DNA of 64,000 bases from JAIBJN01 sp963825255 (lineage in GTDB: Bacteria > Actinomycetota > Thermoleophilia > Gaiellales > Gaiellaceae). The notes under the pieces were generated by a model. It was given only the letters and a program-made list of their open reading frames with translations. It made no database searches and had not been told where the DNA came from. Numbering within the stretch: the first letter of the stretch is position 1; each line of letters opens with the position of its first letter. The translations under genes were made by a program, and so were the position numbers. The DNA lies in NCBI GenBank assembly GCA_963825255.1, contig CAWGSF010000009.1, positions 248,001 through 312,000 on the forward strand, given 5' to 3'. Below, in pieces: positions 1-9,270 of the stretch.

Positions 1-252
1 CTGAGCCGCGAGCCGGATGAAGAGCTCCTTCGGGTCGCGCTCCTCCTCGAGGGCCTCGCGGAGCTGCTCGTCGTAGGCGTCTCCCGCGGACAGCGCCTTC
101 TGGAAGATGGTCGGGTTCGAGGTCACGCCGACGACGGCGTCCTCCTGCATCAGCCGGGCGAGCTCGCCCGAGCGGAGCATGTCGCGCGACAGGTAGTCGA
201 TCCAGACGCTCTGTCCGAGCTTCGAGAGCTGGTGGAGTCGGGAATCGGCCAT
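1..252 (-). CDS. tal: Transaldolase, N-terminal part (runs off the left edge)
   Basis: Transaldolase moves a three-carbon dihydroxyacetone unit between sugar phosphates in the pentose phosphate and Calvin cycles. Only the first 84 residues lie in the window, so the Schiff-base lysine cannot be checked. The start ATG (252-250) follows GGAAGG at a 7-nt spacing. The protein begins MADSRLHQLSKLGQSVWIDY and contains VVGVTSNPTIFQKA, the conserved N-terminal strand of bacterial transaldolases. It is the third gene of a minus-strand cbbR-tkt-tal series, 43 nt after tkt, which suggests co-transcription with the carbon-fixation regulator. No frameshift is visible in this part. Confidence 0.85.
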   Translation of the reverse strand, partial: MADSRLHQLSKLGQSVWIDYLSRDMLRSGELARLMQEDAVVGVTSNPTIFQKALSAGDAYDEQLREALEEERDPKELFIRLAAQ

Positions 253-295
253 GTCGTGTCCTTCCGTGGTTTCTCAGGTTCTACCGTAGCGCGGG

Positions 296-2321
296 TCAGA
301 CACGCTGGCGCTTCTCGAGGAGCGCGCGGGCACGCCCGGCGACGTTCTCCGCGCTGAAGCCGAGCTTCTCGAGCACGGTCGCCCCGGGCGCCGAGGCGCC
401 GAAGCGCTCGAGGGAGACGACGTCGCCGCGCTCGCCGACCCAGCGCCACCAGCCGAGCCCGGAGCCGGCCTCGACGGAAAGCCTCGCGTCGACCTCGGGC
501 GGGAGCACCGACTGGCGGTAGTCCGCCGGCTGCTCCTCGAAGAGCTCCCAGCAGGGCATCGAGACCACCCGCGTCGCCACGCCCTCCCCGGCGAGCGTCT
601 TCGCCGCCTCGAGGGTGATCCAGACCTCGGAGCCGGTCGCCATGAGGACGAGGTCCGGCTCGCCGTTCCCGTTCGCCTCCCAGAGCACGTAGGCGCCGCG
701 CTCCACGCCGCCCGCGTCGGCCACCTCGTCGGTGTCGAGCACGGGGAGGTCCTGGCGCGAGAGGAGCATGGCGACCGGCCCGTCCTCGCGCTCCAGGGCG
801 ACCTTCCAGGCCATTGACGTCTCGTTCGCGTCCGCGGGGCGGACGACCCAGAGGTTCGGGATCGCGCGCAGCGCGGTCGCGTGCTCGACCGGCTGGTGCG
901 TGGGGCCGTCCTCGCCCAGGCCGATCGAGTCGTGCGTCCACACCCACACGACCGGCAGCCCCATGAGCGCCGAGAGGCGGACCGAGGGTCGCATGTAGTC
1001 GCTGAAGATGAGGAACGTCGAGCCGTAGGGCTTGACGATGGCGCCGTGCACGGCGAGGCCGTTGACGATCGCCCCCATGCCGTGCTCGCGGACGCCGAAG
1101 GGGATGTTGCGGCCGGCGAAGAACCGACCGTAGACGCCAGCGCCGTCGAAGGTGGTCTTCGTGGACTCGACGAGGTCGGCGGCGCCGCCCAGCATCGTCG
1201 GGAAGTGCGGCGCGAAGGCGGCCATCACCTTGGCGCCCGCTGCCCGCGTCGCCATCTTCGGCGTCTCCTTCGGGTCGAAGCGCGGCAGCGCCTCGGCCCA
1301 CCCGGGCGTCGGCTTCCCCGCCCAGGCCCGCTCCCAGTCCTCCGCGAGCTCCGGGAACGCCGCGCGCCAGCGCTCGAAGCGGCCGCGCCACTCGGCGGTC
1401 AGCTCCTCGCCCTCGGCGCGGCGGTCCATGTGCCGGGAGACCTCGTCCGGGACGACGAAGTGCGCGTCGGGGTCCCAGCCGAGGACCTCCTTCGTCGCGC
1501 GCACCTCGTCCTCGCCCAGCGGCGCGCCGTGGGCCTTGGCCGTGTCCTGCGCGTTGGGAGCCGGGAACGCGATGTGGCTCCGGACGACGATGAGCGACGG
1601 GCGCTCCGTCTCGCTCCGGCGCGTTGGTCACCGCGAGCCGGAGCGCCGCCAGGTCGTTGACGTCGGCGACGTGCTGGACGTGCCAGCCGTAGGCCTCGAA
1701 CCTCGCGCCCTTGTCCTCGTAGTCGAACGAGAGGGCCGTCGTGCCGTCGATCGTGATCCGGTTGTCGTCGTAGAAGAGGACGATCTTCCCGAGCCCGAAG
1801 GCGCCGGCGAGCGACGCGGCCTCCTGGCTCACGCCCTCCATCAGGTCGCCGTCCGAGGCGATCGCGTACACGTGGTGGTCGACGATCTCCTGGCCCGGGC
1901 GGTTGTAGCGCTGGGCGAGGAACCGCTCGGCCATCGCCATCCCCACCGCGTTGCCGACCCCCTGGCCCAGCGGGCCGGTGGTCGTCTCGACGCCGGGCGT
2001 GAGGAAGTGCTCCGGGTGCCCCGGCGTGATCGACCCCCACTGGCGGAACTGCTCGAGCTGCTCGAGCGGGAGGTCGTAGCCGGTCAGGTGGAGCGCGGCG
2101 TACTGGAGGATGCACGCGTGGCCGGCCGAGAGGACGAACCGGTCGCGGTCGGGCCACTCGGGGTCGACCGGGTTGACGCGCAGCACCTCCCGGTAGAGGA
2201 CGTAGGCGACCGGCGCCAGCGCCATCGCGGTGCCGGGATGGCCCGCGTTCGCCTTCTGGACCGAGTCCATGGCGAGCGTGCGGATGGTGTCGATCGAGAG
2301 CCGCTCGATGTCCGTGCTCAC
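296..2321 (-). CDS. tkt: Transketolase, with one internal +1 frameshift
   Basis: Thiamine-diphosphate enzyme that transfers two-carbon ketol units in the Calvin and pentose phosphate cycles. A GTG start (2321-2319) follows AGGGAGG closely; an ATG at 2363 is a less likely alternative. Visible signatures are the N-terminal GHPGTAMALAP, GHPEHFLTPGVETTTGPLGQG, the ThDP/Mg motif SDGDLMEG near residue 155, and in the C-terminal half the REHGMGAIVNG and EDGPTHQPVEH segments of the pyrimidine domain. Near 1606-1612 one extra G (minus strand gac-g-gag) moves translation out of frame. Both sides are fully transketolase-like and no domain is lost. Dropping that base gives about 674 residues, the normal length. 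It lies 45 nt after cbbR. Confidence 0.88.
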
Positions 2322-2366
2322 AAGCCTCCCTTTGTGGCCTTTGCCGCCCTCGGCGCTGGGCAAACC

Positions 2367-3320
2367 TTAGCCGGGCGCGGAAGCGGCGTCAGAGGTGCCG
2401 CGAAGGGCGCGCTGGGCGTCCTCGACGACGGCGCCGGCCGCCGCGGTCCGCACGAAGGCGATGAGGGCCTCGGCCGGCGGCCGCACCGGCCCCGTCGCCG
2501 AGTGGAGGACGTACCAGCGCAGCTCGGGAAGGCCGCCCTGGACGTGGATCGTCCCGACGACGCCCGACTCGAGCTCGAGCTCGACCGCGACGCGGGACTG
2601 CATCGAGACCCCGAGGCCGGCGCGGACGGCCTGCTTGATCGCGCCGTTCGACCCGAGCGTGACCGTCCGCGGTTGCAGGTCGTGGTGGGCGAGGAAGTCC
2701 TCCACGAGCATCCGCGTCCCGGAGTCCTCCTCGCGGAGGAGCCAGGTCCTGGCCGCCAGCTCGTCCACGCGGACCGAGCGGCGCCGGACGAGGGGGTCGT
2801 CGGAGGCGGCGATGACGACGACCTCGTTCTCGAGGAACGCGTACCCGGTCAGGCGCCCGTCGGCCGGGGGCCGGCCTCCGACGGCCACGTCCGCCTCGCG
2901 GTCGAGCACCCGCTGGAACACGCGCCGGCGGTTGCCGACCTCGAGCGTCAGGGCGATGTCCGGGTTGACTGCCGAGAACGCGCGGAGGAGCGGAGGGACG
3001 ATGTACTCGCCGGCGGTCGTGACCGCGGCGATGCGGAGCTGCCGGAGGGACGGGTCGGCGGCCTCGCGCGCCGTCAGCTCGCCCTGGGCGAGGAGGCCGA
3101 GCACGTCCCTCGCGTAGGGCTCGAAGGCCCGCCCGGCCGGCGTCAGGCGGATGCCCCGGCCCGCACGCTCCGTCAGCTGGACGCCGAGCTCCCGTGAGAG
3201 CGCGAGCAGCGAGGCGGAGACCGAGGGCTGGGTGACAACGAGCTTGTCGGCGGCCGCCGACACCGACCCCGTCTCGGCGACCGCGAGGAAGCCGGCCAGC
3301 TGGTTCAGGGTGATCGCCAT
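2367..3320 (-). CDS. cbbR: LysR-family regulator, probable CbbR
   Basis: LysR-type transcription factor of 317 residues, the family's usual size. The N-terminal winged helix-turn-helix covers about residues 5-63 (LNQLAGFLAVAETGSVSAAA then TQPSVSASLLALSRELG and RLTPAG). The rest is the two-lobed periplasmic-binding-like effector domain. CbbR proteins sense Calvin-cycle metabolites and activate divergently transcribed cbb operons; here the gene is divergent from rbcL across a roughly 106-bp gap containing a dyad. Transketolase and transaldolase follow on the same strand. Family assignment is sure; the CbbR name rests on position. The start is ATG at 3320-3318, and the frame is intact. Confidence 0.85.
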   Translation of the reverse strand: MAITLNQLAGFLAVAETGSVSAAADKLVVTQPSVSASLLALSRELGVQLTERAGRGIRLTPAGRAFEPYARDVLGLLAQGELTAREAADPSLRQLRIAAVTTAGEYIVPPLLRAFSAVNPDIALTLEVGNRRRVFQRVLDREADVAVGGRPPADGRLTGYAFLENEVVVIAASDDPLVRRRSVRVDELAARTWLLREEDSGTRMLVEDFLAHHDLQPRTVTLGSNGAIKQAVRAGLGVSMQSRVAVELELESGVVGTIHVQGGLPELRWYVLHSATGPVRPPAEALIAFVRTAAAGAVVEDAQRALRGTSDAASAPG

Positions 3321-3327
3321 GCGCCAA

Positions 3328-3347
3328 ATATAGAGCTTGCTCTATGT
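3328..3347. promoter_or_regulatory. Dyad in the cbbR-rbcL divergent region, candidate CbbR operator
   Basis: A perfect inverted repeat, ATAGAG-CTTG-CTCTAT (3330-3345), sits 10 nt upstream of the cbbR start codon in an AT-rich patch of otherwise GC-rich DNA. LysR proteins bind dyads of this size next to their own genes and control the divergent operon. The spacing reads T-N12-A rather than the textbook T-N11-A, so the assignment is inference. Confidence 0.45.
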
Positions 3348-3426
3348 GTATGACGGAAAGATTCATTTGTCTCCCCTGGTTTCGCGTTCTACCCTCGAAC
3401 GACGGGTCGTCGAGGAAAGGGTCGCA

Positions 3427-4891
3427 GTGACGCCGACAGCTTCAGGGTCTGCCAAGAAGAGCCGCTGGTCGGCCGGCGTCACGCCGTACGCCGAGATGGG
3501 GTACTACGACGCGGACTACGTCCCGAAGGACACCGACATCCTGTGCGCGTTCCGGATCATCCCGCAGCCGGGCGTCGACGCGATCGAGGCGGCGGCTGCC
3601 GTAGCGGGCGAGTCGTCCACCGCGACCTGGACGGTCGTCTGGACCGACCGCCTGACCGACCACAAGCACTACCAGGCGAAGGCGTACCAGGTCGACCCCG
3701 TCCCCGGCACCGACCAGTTCATCGCGCGGATCGCCTACGACATCGACCTCTTCGAGGAAGGCTCGATCGCGAACCTGACCTCGTCGATCATCGGCAACGT
3801 CTTCGGCTTCAAGGCGCTCAAGTCGCTGCGCCTCGAGGACATGCGCATCCCGCCGCACTACGTCAAGACGTTCCAGGGCCCGCCGCACGGGATCGTGATG
3901 GAGCGCGAGTACCTCGACAAGTTCGGCCGGCCGATCCTCGGCGCGACCGTCAAGCCGAAGCTCGGCCTCTCGGCCAAGAACTACGGCCGCGTCGTCTACG
4001 AGGCGCTCCGCGGCGGCCTCGACTTCACGAAGGACGACGAGAACATCAACTCGCAGCCGTTCATGCGCTGGCGCGACCGCTTCCTCTACGTGATGGAGGC
4101 CGTCGACGCGCGCCGAGGCCGCGACCGGCGAGGTCAAGGGCAACTACATGAACGTGACCGCCGGGACGATGGAGGAGATGTACGAGCGCGCCGAGTTCGC
4201 GAAGGAGCTCGGCTCGTCATCATCATGATCGACCTCACGATCGGCTACACCGCGATGCCAGTCGATGGCGAAGTGGGCGCGCGCGAACGGGATGATCCTG
4301 CACCTCCACCGCGCCGGCCACGGCACCTACACGCGCCAGAAGACCCACGGCGTCAGCTTCCGCGTGATCGCGAAGTGGTGCCGCCTGATCGGGCGTCGAC
4401 CACATCCACGCGGGCACGGTCGTCGGCAAGCTCGAGGGCGACCCGCTCGACGACGAAGGGCTTCTACGACACGCTGCGCGACGACTTCATCCCCGAGGAC
4501 CCGCGAGACGGGCATCTTCTTCGACCAGGACTGGGCGCTCGATGCCCGGCGTCATGCCGGTCGCCTCGGGCGGCATCCACGCCGGCCAGATGCACCAGCT
4601 CCTGCACTACCTCGGCGAGGACGTCGTGCTCCAGTTCGGCGGCGGCACGATCGGCCACCCGATGGGGATCGCCGCCGGCGCGACCGCGAACCGCGTCGCC
4701 GTCGAGGCGATGATCCAGGCCCGCAACGAGGGCAAGGACTACTTCCAGGAGGGCCCGGACATCCTCGAGAAGGCCGCCAAGGGCTGCCCCGAGCTCGACG
4801 CCGCGCTCCAGGTCTGGAAGGACATCACGTTCGACTTCGAGTCGACCGACATGCCCGACGTCCAGTCGTCGCCCCGTCCGTCGGCTACTAG
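3427..4891 (+). CDS. rbcL: Form I Rubisco large subunit (red-type IC/ID-like), multiply frameshifted
   Basis: Large subunit of ribulose-1,5-bisphosphate carboxylase/oxygenase. GTG start at 3427 follows GAGGAAAGG at good spacing. The N-terminus KSRWSAGVTPYAEMGYYDAD and VPKDTDILCAFRI are red-type (form IC/ID) features. Catalytic GGLDFTKDDENINSQPF (carbamylated Lys), TRQKTHGVSF, loop-6 HAGTVVGKLEGD and GGGTIGHPMGIAAGATANR are all readable. Single-base insertions occur near 4111, 4258, 4391, 4448, 4503 and 4540, and single-base losses near 4215 and 4868. Net +4 over 1465 nt leaves 487 codons, that is 486 residues, the typical form IC length. The out-of-frame stretches remain perfectly Rubisco-like, so either the sequence has errors or decay is very recent. 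First gene of rbcL-rbcS-cbbX-prk. Confidence 0.9.
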
Positions 4892-4907
4892 GCAGGAGGG
4901 ACGATCG

Positions 4908-5302
4908 ATGAGAGTCACCCAGGGCACGTTCTCCTTCCTGCCGGACTTCACCGACGAGCAGATCGAGGCGCAGATCCGGTACTCGCTCCGAGCACGGCTG
5001 GGCGATCTCGATCGAGTACACCGACGACCCGCACCCGCGGAACGCCTACTGGGAGATGTGGGGCCTGCCGCTCTTCGACACGAAGCGACGAGGATCGAGA
5101 ACGTCCTGCGCGAGGTTCGCGCCGCCGCGAGGCCTTCCCGAGCACTACATCAAGGTGATCGCCTACGACCCGACCTACGGCCGGCAGACGACGGCGCTCG
5201 CTTCATCGTCAACCGCCCGCCGGTCGAGCAGCGGCTTCCTCCTCGACCGCATCCAGGACCCGGGCCGACCGCCAGATCCGCTACCGCCTCATGCCGGCGT
5301 GA
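4908..5302 (+). CDS. rbcS: Form I Rubisco small subunit, multiply frameshifted
   Basis: Small subunit capping the Rubisco L8 core. Start ATG 4908 after GGCAGGAGGG, 16 nt downstream of the rbcL stop. Readable pieces, in shifting frames, are MRVTQGTFSFLPDFTDEQIE, HGWAISIEYTDDPHPRNAYW, EMWGLPLFDTK, PEHYIKVIAYDPTYGRQTTA, FIVNRPPVE, GFLLDRIQDPG and QIRYRL, the order expected for a red-type small subunit with a short C-terminal beta hairpin. About seven single-base insertions or losses (near 4990, 5094, 5100, 5125-5140, 5206, 5230, 5266) are needed to join them. The TGA at 5300-5302 overlaps the GTG start of cbbX. Function is clear; the exact protein sequence is not. Confidence 0.85.
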
Positions 5303-6350
5303 CGCGACCGGCGCGCCCGAACGGCGACGCCGGTAGCGGCCTGCCGCGACGAGCTCGAGCGGCGAGAGCCCCGCAGGGCGCATCACGGTCGGCGGAGCCC
5401 GAGGAGTACCGCCGGCGACGCTGGACGAGGCCGAGGCCGTCCGTCTCGGACGACGTCGAACGTCCAGGCGGCGCTCGCCGCGACGAACGTCCTCGAGGTG
5501 CTCGACCAGCTCGACCGCGAGCTGATCGCGCTCGCCCGGTCAAGACGCGGATCCGCGAGATCGCGGCGCTGCTCGCTGATCGACCGGCTCCGCGCCGAGG
5601 TCGGGCTCGCCTCCGAGCGGCCGTCGCTGCACATGTCGCTTCACCGGCAACCCGGGCACGGGGAAGACGACGGTCGCGATGAAGATGGCCCAGATCCTCC
5701 ACCGGCTCGGCTACATCGAGGAGCCGCGCGTCGTCGCGTGCACGCGCGACGACCTCGTCGGCCAGTACGTCGGCCACACGGCGCCGAAGACGAAGGAGGT
5801 GCTCCGCCGCGCCTACGGCGGCGTGCTCTTCATCGACGAGGCGTACTACCTCTACAAGCCCGAGAACGAGCGCGACTACGGCGGGAGGCGATCGAGATCC
5901 TGCTCCAGGTGATGGAGGCCGAGCGCGACAAGCTCGTCGTGATCTTCGCCGGCTACAAGGACCGGATGGACGACTTCTTCCGCTCGAACCCGGGGCTGTC
6001 GTCGCGCGTCGCGCACCACATCGACTTCCCGGACTACGACGTCGACGAGCTGATGGCGATCGCCCACCTGATGCTCGAGCAGCAGAACTACGTGTTCGAC
6101 CCCGGAGGCGGAGGAGGCGTTCCGCGAGTACCTCGAGCGGCGCGTGCAGCGGCCGCGCTTCGCGCACGGCGCGCAGCGTGCGCAACTCGATCGACCGCGC
6201 GCGGCTGCGCCAGGCGAACCGGCTGTTCGCCGAGGGCGGGACGCTGACGCGCGAGCGAGCTGATGACGATCAAGCCCGACGACATCCTCAAGAGCCAGCG
6301 TCTTCGCCGAGGATCGCGAGCCCGAGGACGACGCCCGCTCGGGGCAGTGA
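5299..6350 (+). CDS. cbbX: CbbX, red-type Rubisco activase (AAA+), multiply frameshifted
   Basis: Hexameric AAA+ ATPase that threads the Rubisco large-subunit C-terminus to release inhibitory sugar phosphates from red-type Rubisco. GTG start (5299) overlaps the rbcS stop as GTGA. After a poorly conserved N-terminus come VKTRIREIAALL, Walker A FTGNPGTGKTTVAMKMAQIL, HRLGYIEEPRVVACTRDDLV, GQYVGHTAPKTKEVLRRAYG, Walker B GGVLFIDEAYYLY, sensor-1 VVIFAGYKDRMDDFFRSNPG, arginine-finger SSRVAHHIDFPDY and a C-terminal RNSIDRARLRQANRLF. Indels are visible near 5541, 5572, 5641, 5884, 6107, 6164, 6257 and 6301. Correcting them gives a protein of the usual size ending EDREPEDDARSGQ at the TGA 6348-6350. 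Its presence supports the red-type call for rbcL. Confidence 0.88.
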
Positions 6351-6357
6351 AGGGTGC

Positions 6358-7310
6358 ATGGCGCGGCCGATCATCCTCGGCGTCGTCGGCGACTCGGCGG
6401 CGGGGAAGACGACCCTCACGCGCGGCCTCGTGCGCGTGCTCGGCGACGAGAACGTCACGCACGTCTGCGTCGACGACTACCACCGCTACGACCGCAAGCA
6501 GCGGGCGGAGCGGAACATCACGCCGCTCCATCCCGAGTGCAACTACATGGACATCATGGCCCAGCACCTGGCGCACATCCGCGCCGGCGAGCCGTTCCTG
6601 AAGCCGGTCTACCGGCACACGACGGCACGTTCGGGCCGCCCGTGCCGACGTCGATCCCGACGCAGTTCTCCGTCATCGAGGGCCTGCTCGGCTACTACAC
6701 CGAGGAGCTCCGGCGCACTCTACGACGTGCGCGTCTACCTCGCTCCGCCCGAGGAGCTCCGCCGCAAGTGGAAGGTGCAGCGCGACTGCTCGCGCCGCGG
6801 CTACACGACCGACCAGGTGCTGACCGAGCTCGACCGCCGCGAGCCCGACTCGGAGGCGTTCATCCGCCCGCAGCAGGCGTACGCCGACATCGTCGTCTCG
6901 TTCCTGCCGAACGGCGACCGTCGACCAGGAGCATCCTCGACGCCGAGCTCGTGCTCCGCCCGACGCTCAAGCACCCCGACCTGCTCGGCGTTCGATCGAC
7001 GGCTCGGCCGGCGGCATCAGGCTCGACGGAGCGCGGCGGCGAGATGCACATGCTCATCCCGGGCAAGATCGACCGCAGCCGGCGCCGAGATCGAGGAGAC
7101 GATCTGGGAGCGGCATGCACTTCGCGAGCCACCTCCGCTCCGAGCGGCTCGGCGAGTTCACGATCGGCACCGAGCTGCACCGCTCGGAGTCGCTCGCGCT
7201 GATCCAGCTGCTGATCCTCTACCACCTCTTCACGGCGACGGCGAGCGTCGCCCTCGGGGCCGAGAGCATGCGCGAGCCGGACGAGCGCCATTCACACGTC
7301 GACCGTCTGA
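6358..7310 (+). CDS. prk: Phosphoribulokinase, multiply frameshifted; 3' end uncertain
   Basis: ATP-dependent kinase making ribulose-1,5-bisphosphate from ribulose-5-phosphate, the Calvin-cycle step that with Rubisco defines the pathway. ATG 6358 lies 7 nt after cbbX. N-terminal P-loop GVVGDSAAGKTTLTRG, then CVDDYHRYDRKQRAE, NITPLHPECNYMDIMAQH, LAHIRAGEPFLKPVYRH and FGPPVPTSIPTQFSVIEGLL. The DDYHxxDRKQR and KPVYxH motifs resemble the plant/cyanobacterial class of the family rather than the short proteobacterial class. Indels occur near 6626, 6717, 6920, 6934, 6988, 6996, 7029, 7080 and 7114. Homology fades after about 7265; the TGA at 7308-7310 is the most economical stop but needs one more indel. 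It could be another P-loop sugar kinase, but context favours PRK. Confidence 0.8.
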
Positions 7311-7358
7311 GCACAGCGCGCCCGCTGGCCGGGCGGCGCTTCGTGCGACCATTGGCGT

Positions 7359-9233
7359 ATGGCCGTCGTCATCGCCTCCAACCTCAGGAAGGAGCTCGCC
7401 GGAGACGTTCTCTTCGACGGCGTGTCGCTGACGCTCGAGCGGCGTGACCGGCTCGCCCTCGCCGGCCCGAACGGCGCGGGCAAGACCACGCTCCTGCGAA
7501 TGATCACCGGCGAGACGTCCGTCGACGGCGGGGATCTCGTCCTCGAGAAGGGCACCCGGGTCGCGCTCCACGACCAGCGACCTCCGCTCGACCGCGACCT
7601 CAGCCTCCGCGAGTACGTCCTCTCGGGCGCGACCGACCTCGTGACGACCGAGCGGGAGCTGGAGCGGCTCGAGCGCGCGATGGCCGAGGGCGCGGCCGAC
7701 GAGACGACCCTCGCCGAGTACGCGCGCGCGCAGGCCCGCCTCGAGCACGCGGGCGGCTACGCCTGGCGCGACCGGGCGGCGAGCGCGGTGCGCGGCCTCG
7801 GGTTCCGCGACGACGACCTCGACCGGGAGCTCTCGACCTTCTCCGGCGGCGAGCTCACGCGCGCGTCGCTCGCCCGCGCCCTCGCGGGCGACCCCGACCT
7901 CCTCCTCCTCGACGAGCCGACGAACCACCTCGACGTCGCCAGCCTCGAATGGCTCGAGCGCGAGCTCGCCTCCCTCGACGCCGCGGTCATCGTCGTCGCA
8001 CACGACCGCTGGTTCCTCGAAGCGGTGACGAACGCGACGCTCGAGCTCGAGGCCGGTCGCTCGACCTACTTCCCCGGGCCCTGGCACGTCTGGCGGCTCG
8101 AGAAGGCCCAGCGGGCAGAGCACGCGCAGAAGACGGCCGACCGGGTCGGCACCGACATCGAGCGCCTCGAGCGCTTCGTCGCGCGGTTCCGCTACAAGAA
8201 GTCGAAGGCCAAGCAGGCGCAGGCGAAGCTCACGCAGATCGGGCGCCTGGAGAAGGAGCGTGCGCAGGCCGCGGGCGAGGCGGCGCTCCTGACCCGGCGC
8301 AGCCGCGGGCTCGGCTTCGAGTTCGGCGAGCCGAAGCGCAGCGGCCGTGACGTCCTCGTCCTCGAGCACGAGAAGGTGGCGATCGGCGACCTCGTCCTCC
8401 TCCGCGACGTGAGCCTGGCGATCGAGCGCGGCGAGCATGTCGCCCTGGTCGGCCCGAACGGCAGCGGAAAGACGACGCTCCTGAAGCGGGCCGTCGCCGG
8501 CGACTACAAGCTCGGCTACGGCGTCGAGGTGGGCTACTTCTCCCAGCACGGCACCGAGCTCGACGAGCGAGGGAGCGTGCTCGACTGCGTGCAGGTGATG
8601 ACGGGCCTCCCGCGCCCGAAGGCCCAGACGCTCCTCGGCCGCTTCCTCTTCTCCGGCTGGGAGGCGCACATGAAGCAGGTGCGCGAGCTCTCCGGAGGCG
8701 AGCGGCGGCGGTTGGGGCTGGCTGTCCTCGTCGCCTCCGGGTCGAACTTCCTCGTCCTCGACGAGCCGACGAACCATCTCGACCTCGCCTCCCGCGAGGC
8801 GCTCGAGGAGGCGCTCGAGTCCTTCCCGGGCACCGTGCTCCTCGTCTCCCACGACCGGGCTCTCGTCGACGCGGTCGCCCAGCGGACGGCCGCAATCGAG
8901 GACCACACGATTCGCGTGTACGACGGCGGCTGGGCGGATCTCGTACGCGCCCGCGCGGAGCAGGCCGACGGGGCGCAGGACGACGAGCCGCCCCGGCCGA
9001 CGGAGCGGCCGCGCCCGGCCCCGGCCGCGAAGGCGGAGCCCGACCGCGTCGCCGCCGTCGAGGCCGAGATCGAGCGGAAGGAGCGCGAGATCGCCGAGCT
9101 CGAGACGAGGCTCGCAGACGACTGGGCCGACGCGGACGCCGTCGCGGAGCACAGGCGGGCCCGCGAGGAGCTCCAGGGCCTTTTCGCCCGCTGGGAGGGG
9201 CTCCTCGGCGAGGTGCCCGAGCCCTCGTCCTGA
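7359..9233 (+). CDS. ABC-F family ATPase with two nucleotide-binding domains
   Basis: Soluble ABC-F protein of 624 residues; the family acts on ribosomes (translation factors, antibiotic protection) rather than as transporters. Two ATP cassettes are visible: Walker A GPNGAGKTT near residue 36 and GPNGSGKTT near 368, signatures FSGGEL and LSGGERRR, and Walker B LLLDEPTNHLD and LVLDEPTNHLD. There are no membrane segments. A charged linker (RFRYKKSKAKQAQAKLTQIG) sits between the cassettes and a coiled-coil tail (VAAVEAEIERKEREIAELET) ends the protein. ATG 7359 has no strong Shine-Dalgarno. The frame is intact, in sharp contrast with the adjoining CBB genes. Which ABC-F subfamily it belongs to cannot be read from motifs alone. 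Confidence 0.9.
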   Translation: MAVVIASNLRKELAGDVLFDGVSLTLERRDRLALAGPNGAGKTTLLRMITGETSVDGGDLVLEKGTRVALHDQRPPLDRDLSLREYVLSGATDLVTTERELERLERAMAEGAADETTLAEYARAQARLEHAGGYAWRDRAASAVRGLGFRDDDLDRELSTFSGGELTRASLARALAGDPDLLLLDEPTNHLDVASLEWLERELASLDAAVIVVAHDRWFLEAVTNATLELEAGRSTYFPGPWHVWRLEKAQRAEHAQKTADRVGTDIERLERFVARFRYKKSKAKQAQAKLTQIGRLEKERAQAAGEAALLTRRSRGLGFEFGEPKRSGRDVLVLEHEKVAIGDLVLLRDVSLAIERGEHVALVGPNGSGKTTLLKRAVAGDYKLGYGVEVGYFSQHGTELDERGSVLDCVQVMTGLPRPKAQTLLGRFLFSGWEAHMKQVRELSGGERRRLGLAVLVASGSNFLVLDEPTNHLDLASREALEEALESFPGTVLLVSHDRALVDAVAQRTAAIEDHTIRVYDGGWADLVRARAEQADGAQDDEPPRPTERPRPAPAAKAEPDRVAAVEAEIERKEREIAELETRLADDWADADAVAEHRRAREELQGLFARWEGLLGEVPEPSS

Positions 9234-9270
9234 GCTCAAGCGCCCGCTGGAGGTTGCCGACGTCGTCGTA

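Noticed and set aside
4111..4868. Programmed ribosomal frameshifting in rbcL
   Set aside because: Eight shifts of both signs at unrelated sequences with no slippery site or consistent downstream structure; sequence error or decay explains them better.
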